Origin: Zobellella denitrificans
Lineage (GTDB): Bacteria > Pseudomonadota > Gammaproteobacteria > Enterobacterales > Aeromonadaceae
Reading direction: 5' to 3'
NCBI RefSeq assembly: GCF_002237365.1
Contig: NZ_NMUO01000032.1
Span: 1-34,917, forward strand
DNA: 34,917 nucleotides
The position numbers and the translations under genes were made by a program. Positions 29,901 to 34,917 of this stretch are shown one piece after another (position 1 is the first letter of the stretch; each line of letters starts with the position of its first letter). Below the pieces are notes generated by a model, which was not told the origin of the DNA, did not search any database, and worked only from the letters and a program-made list of their open reading frames with translations.

Positions 29901-31028
29901 GGGCGGCTCGCCCGGACGCATCATGCGATAGATTTCCACCAGCGCCTCGAGGCGGGTGGTGGCGGAATCGATGCGCAGGGTCTCGGACATGTAGGCGCCG
30001 TGATCCAGTTCGTTGGTGAACAGGGTCTCGAACTGCTTGAAGCCGGCCACAGACAGGTTGGCCAGGTTTTCCAGGCTCAGTTCGCTGTTGGCGGCGACGA
30101 TCACTTCACCGGTGTCGGCGTTGATGTAATCCTTGGCCGACACCTTGCCGACGGCATATTCCACCGGTACTTCGATCTGCTCGACACCGGCCTTCTCCAG
30201 TTGGCGGATATGGCGGGCGGTGATGCGGCGACCGGTTTCCACCACGGTTTCGCCGGCGACCACGATGTCGAAGGAGGCGGTTTCACCGCGCAGGCGCTCG
30301 GGCTTGAGCTCCATCATCAGCTTGCCATCGACCACTTCGAACCGGGTGGTGTCGAAGAAGGTGGCCAGGATGTCTTCGGTGGTGAAGTCGAGCGCACGCA
30401 GGATAATGGACGCCGGCAGCTTGCGGCGACGATCGATGCGCACGAACAGGTTGTCTTTGGGATCGAATTCGAAATCGAGCCAGGAACCACGGTAGGGGAT
30501 CACACGGGCGTTATACAGCACCTTGCCGGAAGAGTGGGTCTTGCCGCGATCGTGATCGAAAAACACACCCGGGCTGCGGTGCAGCTGGGAGACGATTACC
30601 CGCTCGGTACCGTTGATGACGAAGGTACCGTTCTCAGTCATGAGCGGGATTTCGCCCATGTAGACTTCTTGCTCCTTGATGTCCTTGACAGTGCCGGCGG
30701 CGGCTTCTCTGTCGTACAGGACCATCCGCAACTTGACGCGCAGCGGCGCCGAGTAGGTCACGCCGCGAATTTGACATTCCTGCACGTCAAACACGGGCTC
30801 ACCCAGCCGGAAGCTGACATACTGCAGCTCGGCGGTGCCGGAATAGCTGGTGATGGGGAAAACGCTGCGGAAAGCCGCTTCCAGACCGTACTCGCCTTGG
30901 GGATCTGCTTCAATAAACTGTTTGAAGGAGTCAAGCTGGATTGACAGCAGGTAAGGCGTGTCCAAGACCTGGTCACGCTTACCGAAGTCCTTACGAATGC
31001 GTTTTTTCTCGGTATAAGAGTAAACCAT
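27000..31028 (-). CDS. rpoB: DNA-directed RNA polymerase beta subunit
   Basis: Beta subunit of RNA polymerase, 1342 residues, exactly the E. coli length when started at the ATG 31026-31028 ([18 protein letters not shown]). The frame is open 41 codons further upstream, but that part lies in the attenuator region and is not conserved. The rifampicin pocket is wild type: [20 protein letters not shown] followed by [11 protein letters not shown], with D, H and S at the places equal to D516, H526 and S531. The C-terminal [23 protein letters not shown] end is standard. It is transcribed from upstream rpl promoters through the rplL-rpoB attenuator. Confidence 0.99.
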   Translation of the reverse strand: MVYSYTEKKRIRKDFGKRDQVLDTPYLLSIQLDSFKQFIEADPQGEYGLEAAFRSVFPITSYSGTAELQYVSFRLGEPVFDVQECQIRGVTYSAPLRVKLRMVLYDREAAAGTVKDIKEQEVYMGEIPLMTENGTFVINGTERVIVSQLHRSPGVFFDHDRGKTHSSGKVLYNARVIPYRGSWLDFEFDPKDNLFVRIDRRRKLPASIILRALDFTTEDILATFFDTTRFEVVDGKLMMELKPERLRGETASFDIVVAGETVVETGRRITARHIRQLEKAGVEQIEVPVEYAVGKVSAKDYINADTGEVIVAANSELSLENLANLSVAGFKQFETLFTNELDHGAYMSETLRIDSATTRLEALVEIYRMMRPGEPPTREAAETLFENLFFSEDRYDLSTVGRMKFNRRLGREELNGPGTLTKSDIVDVMKQLIDIRNGNDEVDDIDHLGNRRIRSVGEMAENQFRVGLVRVERAVKERLSLGDLDTLMPQDLINAKPISAAVKEFFGSSQLSQFMDQNNPLSEVTHKRRISALGPGGLTRERAGFEVRDVHPTHYGRLCPIETPEGPNIGLINSLACYSRTNEYGFLETPYRRVVDGQITDEVDYLSAIEEGHFVIAQANAATDENGRLLDELVPSRHKGEATYMNADQVQYMDVSPQQIVSVAASLIPFLEHDDANRALMGSNMQRQAVPTLKADKPLVGTGIERAVAVDSGVTVVAKRGGVVDYVDASRIVVKVNEEEMLPGEAGIDIYNLTKYTRSNQNTCINQRPCVMPGELVLGGDVLADGPSTDLGELALGQNLRVAFMPWNGYNFEDSILLSERLVQEDRLTTIHIQELSCISRDTKLGPEEITADIPNVGEAALSKLDESGIVYVGAEVKPGDILVGKVTPKGESQLTPEEKLLRAIFGEKASDVKDSSLRVPNSVYGTVIDVQVFTRDGVEKDKRAQDIEQMQLKQAKKDLTEEFSILEEGIFARARSVLIAAGLSADKVDKIARAKLLEQAVDDEGKQIELEQIAEQYAELKADFDKKFENKRRKITQGDDLAPGVLKIVKVYLAVKRRIQPGDKMAGRHGNKGVISTIVPIEDMPHDEHGTPVDIVLNPLGVPSRMNIGQILETHLGLAAKGIGEKIDRMIKEQQEVARLRDFIQEVYNLGDGVRQKVDLSTFSDDEVRVLAENLRKGMPIATPAFDGAREHEIKRLLTLADLPESGQITLYDGRTGNAFERPVTVGYMYMLKLNHLVDDKMHARSTGSYSLVTQQPLGGKAQFGGQRFGEMEVWALEAYGAAYTLQEMLTVKSDDVNGRTKMYKNIVDGDHRMEPGMPESFNVLLKEIRSLGINIELEEN

Positions 31029-31104
31029 AGGGTTCCTCAGCTCGCTGATAAGTGACCCACTCTGTCCAAATGGGACAGCTCTAAAAACATCGTTTTTTGT
31101 CAGG

Positions 31105-31127
31105 CCGGGTCTCTCGACAACACCCGG
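31105..31127 (-). other. Hairpin in the rplL-rpoB spacer
   Basis: CCGGGT (31105-31110) and ACCCGG (31122-31127) form a 6-bp GC stem with an 11-base loop, about halfway between the attenuator and rpoB. The E. coli spacer is cut by RNase III; this hairpin could be part of an equivalent structure. Confidence 0.4.
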
Positions 31128-31183
31128 AGGCTGGAACAACAAGGGGCGCAAACGATGTGAAAATTCCCCTCATCCCACAGCGC

Positions 31184-31215
31184 AAAAGGGCCGGTGAATA
31201 AAGATTCACCAGCCC
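31184..31215 (-). terminator. rplL-rpoB attenuator
   Basis: On the minus strand GGGCTGGTGAAT and ATTCACCGGCCC form a 12-bp stem (31204-31215 with 31188-31199) with one mismatch, ending in TTTT (31184-31187). It lies 37 bp past rplL. In E. coli a partial terminator at this place lowers rpoBC transcription relative to the ribosomal genes. Confidence 0.85.
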
Positions 31216-31252
31216 TAGCCCGATTGCTCAGGCCGCTAAGCTATAGTCTAGC

Positions 31253-31618
31253 TTATTTGAGCTCAACAGTAGCACCAGCTTCTTCAAGCTCTTTCTTCAG
31301 TGCTTCGGCTTCGCCTTTGCTCAGCTGCTCTTTAACAGCGGCAGGAGCAGACTCAACCAGAGCCTTGGCTTCTTTCAGGCCCAGACCGGTAGCGCCACGA
31401 ACGGCCTTGATAACGGCAACCTTGTTCGCGCCGGCAGCAGCCAGGATCACGTCGAACTCGGTCTGCTCTTCTACGGCAGCGGCGGCTTCACCGGCAACGG
31501 CTACGGCAGCGGCAGCAGAAACGCCGAACTTCTCTTCCATGGCTTCGATCAGTTCAACAACTTGCATTACAGACATTTCTGCAACGGCTTCGATGATTTG
31601 GTCTTTAGTGATAGACAT
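31253..31618 (-). CDS. rplL: 50S ribosomal protein L7/L12
   Basis: Stalk protein of the large subunit that recruits translation factors; present in several copies bound to L10. The 121-residue protein has the N-terminal dimerisation helix ([24 protein letters not shown]), an alanine-rich hinge, and the C-terminal factor-binding domain ([32 protein letters not shown]). It follows rplJ after 54 bp; the attenuator to rpoB comes right after. Codon use is strongly biased, as expected for the most abundant ribosomal protein. Confidence 0.99.
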   Translation of the reverse strand: MSITKDQIIEAVAEMSVMQVVELIEAMEEKFGVSAAAAVAVAGEAAAAVEEQTEFDVILAAAGANKVAVIKAVRGATGLGLKEAKALVESAPAAVKEQLSKGEAEALKKELEEAGATVELK

Positions 31619-31672
31619 GACTCAAATTCCTAATGTTCTGAAGTAGACGGTAATCAAGCAACCAGAAGCGCC

Positions 31673-32176
31673 TTAGGCGGCTTCGGCTTCTTTCTTGTCG
31701 CGCAGGGCAGCAAAAGTACGAACCAGCTTGCCGGCAGAGGCTTCCTTCATGGTAGCCATCAGCTTGGCGATCGCTTCTTCGTAAGTCGGCAGCTTGGCGA
31801 GGCGGTCAATTTGGGCCGCGGGGATAAATTCGCCCTCGTAAGCCAGACCTTTCACCTCGAACGCGTTTTGCTCTTTGGCAAAATCCTTGAACAGACGAGC
31901 GGCAGCGCCCGGGTGTTCGTTGGAAAACGCGATCAGGGTAGGACCCACGAATACCTCTTTCAGGCACTCGTAATCGGTCCCTTCCACTGCCAGGCGAGCC
32001 AGGGTGTTACGGACTACCTTGAGGTAGATACCGTTGTCACGGGCTTGCTTGCGCAGGGTGGTCATGGCAGCTACGGTCACGCCGCGAGAATCGGCAACGA
32101 CTGCAGACAGGGCGCCCTTGGCAGCTTCGTTGACTTCAGCAACAATTGCTTTTTTGTCGTCGAGTCTTAATGCCAT
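31673..32176 (-). CDS. rplJ: 50S ribosomal protein L10
   Basis: Base of the ribosomal stalk; its C-terminal helix binds L7/L12 dimers. The 167 residues begin [15 protein letters not shown] and include [17 protein letters not shown] and [11 protein letters not shown], the rRNA-binding part. With L12 it represses its own operon by binding the leader mRNA; a leader with the expected stems lies directly upstream. The start has AGGAG at good distance. Confidence 0.99.
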   Translation of the reverse strand: MALRLDDKKAIVAEVNEAAKGALSAVVADSRGVTVAAMTTLRKQARDNGIYLKVVRNTLARLAVEGTDYECLKEVFVGPTLIAFSNEHPGAAARLFKDFAKEQNAFEVKGLAYEGEFIPAAQIDRLAKLPTYEEAIAKLMATMKEASAGKLVRTFAALRDKKEAEAA

Positions 32177-32372
32177 TGGCTAAACTCCTGGATTCCACCT
32201 GGGAAATTCCCAGATTAAACACACGCCCCAGGTTTTGGGGCACCAAGGTGGCAGATTCCAGAAGAAAGGAATGCTTTCTAACTGGGTCCCGGCACCATCT
32301 ACGCTGGAAAATTAAGCCTTGCGGCTCCAGCGGTCTTGGACGGGAGTCGAAGCCCCCAACCAAATAACAAGG
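32177..32372 (-). promoter_or_regulatory. L10 (rplJ) leader, autoregulatory mRNA element
   Basis: The roughly 195-nt leader has several stems: CGCTGGA/TCCAGCG (32302-32308, 32326-32332), GCCCCA/TGGGGC (32225-32230, 32236-32241) and the perfect palindrome CTGGGAAATTCCCAG (32199-32213) close to the rplJ ribosome-binding site. Place and size fit the known L10 leader family that binds the L10-L12 complex. No gene is seen in this stretch. Confidence 0.75.
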
Positions 32373-32378
32373 CGCAAA

Positions 32379-32407
32379 ATTCTACGAGAATCACTGCGCC
32401 TTGTAAA
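32379..32407 (-). promoter_or_regulatory. rplJ promoter
   Basis: On the minus strand TTTACA (complement of 32402-32407), 17 bp, TAGAAT (complement of 32379-32384): five of six matches in each box. The promoter lies inside an inverted repeat, CAAGGCGC / GCGCCTTG (32368-32375, 32396-32403), directly after rplA. Confidence 0.7.
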
Positions 32408-32414
32408 TGCTTAA

Positions 32415-33113
32415 TTAAGCAACGTCCAGGCTGGACTGTTCGATAGAAACGCCAGCGCCCATGGTGGTGGACAGGCTGACTTTCTTGATGTACTGGCCCT
32501 TGGAGGAAGCCGGCTTGGCACGCTTCAGCGCGCCCAGCAGGGCTTCCAGGTTGCCTTTCAGCTTGTCGGCGTCGAAATCGACCTTGCCGATGGTGGTGTG
32601 GATGATACCGTTCTTGTCGTTACGGTAACGCACCTGACCAGCCTTGGCATTCTGCACGGCTTCGGCCACGTTCGGGGTAACGGTACCCACTTTCGGGTTC
32701 GGCATCAGGCCACGCGGACCCAGGATCTGGCCCAGCTGACCCACCACGCGCATGGCGTCGGGAGAGGCGATGACCACGTCGAAGTTCATTTCGCCTTTCT
32801 TCACCTGCTCGGCCAGGTCGTCCATGCCGACCAGGTCGGCACCGGCAGCCTTGGCGGCGTCGGCGTTGGCACCCTGGGCGAACACGGCGACACGCACGTC
32901 ACGACCGGTGCCGTGGGGCAGCACGGTGGCGCCACGCACGTTCTGGTCGGATTTACGGGCATCGATGCCGAGGTTGACAGCCACGTCGATGCTCTCGACG
33001 AACTTGGCGGTGGCCAGCTCTTTCAGCAGGGCGATGGCTTCGTTGATTTCGTACTCTTTGGTGGCGTTCACACGCTCACGGATGGTACGCATACGCTTGG
33101 TCAGTTTTGCCAT
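32415..33113 (-). CDS. rplA: 50S ribosomal protein L1
   Basis: L1 stalk protein that helps release deacylated tRNA, and translational repressor of rplK-rplA. The 232 residues start [15 protein letters not shown] and contain the L1 signature around [19 protein letters not shown]. The gene begins 4 bp after the rplK stop, so the two are translated together. The rplJ promoter lies just past its end. Confidence 0.99.
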   Translation of the reverse strand: MAKLTKRMRTIRERVNATKEYEINEAIALLKELATAKFVESIDVAVNLGIDARKSDQNVRGATVLPHGTGRDVRVAVFAQGANADAAKAAGADLVGMDDLAEQVKKGEMNFDVVIASPDAMRVVGQLGQILGPRGLMPNPKVGTVTPNVAEAVQNAKAGQVRYRNDKNGIIHTTIGKVDFDADKLKGNLEALLGALKRAKPASSKGQYIKKVSLSTTMGAGVSIEQSSLDVA

Positions 33114-33117
33114 TGTC

Positions 33118-33546
33118 TTAGCCCTCCACTACCAGGCCCATGGAACGGGCAGAACCTTCGAGGCAACGCACGCGGGCGTCAACGTCAGCACCGGTCATGT
33201 CCGGGGCCTTGGTCTTGGCGATTTCTTCCAGCTGAGCGCGGGTCACGGTGCCCACTTTCTCTTTGTTGGGCTTGCCGGAGCCGGACTTGACGCCAGCCGC
33301 TTTCTTCAGCAGGAAGGCGGCGGGCGGAGTCTTGGTTTCGAAGGTGAAGGAGCGGTCACTGTATACGGTGATCACGACCGGAGTCGGCGCGCCTTTTTCC
33401 AGGCTTTCGGTACGGGCGTTGAACGCCTTACAGAATTCCATGATGTTCACGCCGTGCTGACCCAGGGCAGGACCAACGGGCGGGCTCGGGTTAGCTGCAC
33501 CAGCTGCTACCTGCAGCTTGATGTAGGCTTGTACTTTTTTAGCCAT
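33118..33546 (-). CDS. rplK: 50S ribosomal protein L11
   Basis: Binds 23S rRNA at the GTPase centre and is needed for RelA activation by uncharged tRNA. The 142 residues include [22 protein letters not shown] and the C-terminal rRNA-binding [20 protein letters not shown] Shine-Dalgarno precedes the ATG at 33544-33546. Its promoter overlaps the terminator of the secE-nusG unit. Confidence 0.99.
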   Translation of the reverse strand: MAKKVQAYIKLQVAAGAANPSPPVGPALGQHGVNIMEFCKAFNARTESLEKGAPTPVVITVYSDRSFTFETKTPPAAFLLKKAAGVKSGSGKPNKEKVGTVTRAQLEEIAKTKAPDMTGADVDARVRCLEGSARSMGLVVEG

Positions 33547-33611
33547 TGAAAATTACCTCAAGAATGGGTGATAACGCCTTGGAGCCAGGCTCCGCTAACG
33601 GCTCCCCAAGT

Positions 33612-33647
33612 TAAAAGGGCGGCAAATTGTAGTGCAATTTGCCGCCC
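33612..33647 (-). terminator. Rho-independent terminator after nusG
   Basis: On the minus strand GGGCGGCAAATTG, loop CACTA, CAATTTGCCGCCC: a perfect 13-bp stem (33617-33629, 33635-33647) followed by TTTT. It lies 27 bp past the nusG stop. Confidence 0.88.
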
Positions 33648-33654
33648 CGCTCAA
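33626..33654 (-). promoter_or_regulatory. rplK promoter embedded in the nusG terminator
   Basis: On the minus strand TTGAGC (complement of 33649-33654), 17 bp, TACAAT (complement of 33626-33631). The -10 covers the loop and the inner stem of the terminator hairpin, so transcription of rplK would start inside it. Confidence 0.65.
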
Positions 33655-33674
33655 GCATCTTGCTCGAAATATAC

Positions 33675-34217
33675 TCAGGATTTTTCCACCTGACCGAATT
33701 CCAGCTCCACCGGGGTGGAACGACCGAAGATCAGCACGGACACCTTGACCCGGCTCTTCTCGTAATCCACCTCTTCCACCACACCATTGAAGTCGGCGAA
33801 GGGGCCTTCGGTGACCCGCACCACCTCGCCCGGCTCGAACAGGGTCTTGGGTTTCGGCTTGTCCACCGCATCCTGCAGGCGGTTGAGGATGGCGTCGGCT
33901 TCCTTGTCGGAGATGGGCGCCGGACGCTCGGGAGTGCCGCCGATAAAGCCCATCACCCGGGGGATGCTGCGTACCAGGTGCCAGGTGGCATCGTTCATCT
34001 GCATCTGAACCAGCACGTAGCCGGGGAAGAACTTGCGCTCGCTCTTGCGCTTCTGGCCGGCGCGCATTTCCACCACCTCTTCGGTAGGTACCAGCACTTC
34101 GCCGAACTGATCTTCCATGCCGTGCATCTTGATATGCTCGCGCAGGGACTTGGCGACGCGCCCTTCATATCCGGAAAACGCCTGGACCACATACCAACGC
34201 ATTCTTTGTTCTGACAT
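33675..34217 (-). CDS. nusG: Transcription termination/antitermination factor NusG
   Basis: Binds RNA polymerase through its N-terminal NGN domain and Rho or S10 through its C-terminal KOW domain. The 180 residues show [19 protein letters not shown] at the start, [10 protein letters not shown] in the NGN domain and the KOW motif [19 protein letters not shown] near 125-145. It starts 9 bp after secE and ends before a strong terminator. The length is the usual one for proteobacteria. Confidence 0.99.
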   Translation of the reverse strand: MSEQRMRWYVVQAFSGYEGRVAKSLREHIKMHGMEDQFGEVLVPTEEVVEMRAGQKRKSERKFFPGYVLVQMQMNDATWHLVRSIPRVMGFIGGTPERPAPISDKEADAILNRLQDAVDKPKPKTLFEPGEVVRVTEGPFADFNGVVEEVDYEKSRVKVSVLIFGRSTPVELEFGQVEKS

Positions 34218-34226
34218 GGCTAATCC

Positions 34227-34598
34227 TTATACTCCGGTAACCAGATTGACCAGCCATACCAGCAGGCCATCCAGCAAAAACAGAAAGAGGCCAACCAGAG
34301 CGGTGACGGCCAGTACGATCAGGGTGGTCTGGATGGCTTCCTGGCGGGTCGGCCACACCACCTTGCGCATTTCCAGACGGGACTCCTTGGCGAAGGCGAA
34401 GGTGCTCTTGCCCTTCTGGGTCTGATAGGCCAGCAAACCGGCGATACCCGCAGCCACTACCACGCCGGCAGCACGAATGAAGACTGCCAGATCACTATAG
34501 AGATAATTGGCGACCACGGCCGCGATCAAAATAATGAAAACCAGACCCCACAGCAGGGTATCTTTTGCCCCGCCCTGGTTCTCGGTGTTTGCACTCAT
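34227..34598 (-). CDS. secE: Preprotein translocase subunit SecE
   Basis: Membrane subunit of the SecYEG channel. The 123 residues have three predicted membrane spans (about 15-32, 38-58 and 90-118), as in E. coli SecE (127). Between spans two and three lies the conserved cytoplasmic segment ESRLEMRKVVWPTRQEA that contacts SecY. It is followed by nusG after 9 bp and preceded by tRNA-Trp. Confidence 0.98.
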   Translation of the reverse strand: MSANTENQGGAKDTLLWGLVFIILIAAVVANYLYSDLAVFIRAAGVVVAAGIAGLLAYQTQKGKSTFAFAKESRLEMRKVVWPTRQEAIQTTLIVLAVTALVGLFLFLLDGLLVWLVNLVTGV

Positions 34599-34637
34599 AA
34601 GCTACCTGTCTAAAAACTTAAGTCTGTCACAGACGCG

Positions 34638-34658
34638 AAAACCCCGCTATCGGCGAGG
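34638..34658 (-). terminator. Hairpin with T tract between tRNA-Trp and secE
   Basis: On the minus strand CCTCGC (34653-34658) pairs with GCGGGG (34642-34647) through one U-G pair, loop CGATA, then TTTT (34638-34641). It begins 4 bp past the tRNA 3' end. It may end the tuf-tRNA transcript or act as a partial attenuator before secE. Confidence 0.6.
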
Positions 34659-34662
34659 TAAG

Positions 34663-34739
34663 TGGCAGGGGCGGAGGGACTCGAACCCCCAACCGTCGGT
34701 TTTGGAGACCGCCGTTCTACCAATTGGAACTACGCCCCT
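34663..34739 (-). tRNA. tRNA-Trp (anticodon CCA)
   Basis: 77-nt gene with CCA encoded at 34663-34665. The acceptor arms AGGGGCG and CGCCCCT pair fully, the discriminator base is G, the D arm is GTTC/GAAC, and the T arm is GGGGG-TTCGAGT-CCCTC. The anticodon loop is CTCCAAA with anticodon CCA at 34703-34705 (complement). The top pair of the anticodon stem is a G-A mismatch, as I recall for related genera. It lies between tuf and secE, the arrangement in Aeromonas, Vibrio and Shewanella. Confidence 0.97.
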
Positions 34740-34747
34740 AATACAAG

Positions 34748-34770
34748 AAAGCCCCTATTATAGGGGCTTT
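34748..34770 (-). terminator. Terminator of the tuf gene
   Basis: On the minus strand AAAGCCCCTAT and ATAGGGGCTTT form a nearly loop-closed 10-11-bp dyad, followed by CTTGTAT. It lies 21 bp past the tuf stop and 9 bp before tRNA-Trp. The T tract is broken, so read-through to the tRNA is likely. Confidence 0.65.
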
Positions 34771-34791
34771 CCGGTGTGATTGTAAGCGCTA

Positions 34792-34917
<126 letters not shown>

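Noticed and set aside
26922-30944. Open frame of about 1340 codons on the plus strand opposite rpoB
   Set aside because: Same antisense effect from strongly biased, GC-rich codons of rpoB.

Overview
This 34.9 kb, GC-rich window is a stretch of core chromosome from a gammaproteobacterium. The order hrpB-thpR-sfsA-dksA-gluQRS-pcnB-folK-panBC-panD-yadGH matches the Escherichia coli min-3 region. The end tuf-tRNA-Trp-secE-nusG-rplKAJL-rpoBC is the classic ribosomal/RNA polymerase cluster with the tRNA placement seen in Aeromonadales, Vibrio and Shewanella. High GC, a TIGR03899-like protein next to cysG and Aeromonas/Shewanella-like protein sequences suggest Aeromonadales of the Oceanimonas/Zobellella type. 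That taxonomic call is inference. I see no prophage, insertion sequence, CRISPR array or defence island.

Layout. Positions 1-2243 hold a partial hrpB helicase gene (minus), thpR (plus) and sfsA (minus). From 2534 to 8078 a plus-strand run encodes the stringent-response factor DksA, GluQRS (tRNA-Asp modification), poly(A) polymerase PcnB, folate enzyme FolK and the pantothenate enzymes PanB, PanC and PanD. panD is separated from panC by a palindromic repeat. From 8256 to 12628, minus-strand genes encode the YadGH ABC exporter, Hpt (purine salvage), UbiX (prenyl-FMN) and Mpl (murein recycling). Plus-strand ppa and ytfJ follow, then a previously unannotated 28-codon membrane-peptide gene on the minus strand (14075-14161), then a TIGR03899-like gene.

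Positions 15039-21298 are a sulfate-assimilation block on the minus strand: cysJ-cysI-cysH plus a CBS-domain gene, and cysG with its own promoter. The cysJ and cysG upstream regions share a 21-bp near-palindrome (20/21 identical) at almost the same distance from the start codon (64 and 62 bp), a strong candidate for a common operator, perhaps CysB. CysG makes the siroheme that CysI needs, so co-regulation makes sense. Next come a periplasmic PCu(A)C copper chaperone with a CueR-like dyad upstream, and a divergent crotonase-family gene.

The last 12 kb, all minus strand, hold rpoC, rpoB, rplL, rplJ, rplA, rplK, nusG, secE, tRNA-Trp and the 3' end of a tuf gene. Visible controls include an L10 leader, the rplL-rpoB attenuator, an rpoB-rpoC hairpin, and an rplK promoter embedded in the terminator of nusG.

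The most notable observations are the shared cys operator, the 28-aa gene with a palindrome over its own -10 box, the AUU start of pcnB and two dispersed-repeat-like palindromic elements. No wholly new multi-gene system is evident.
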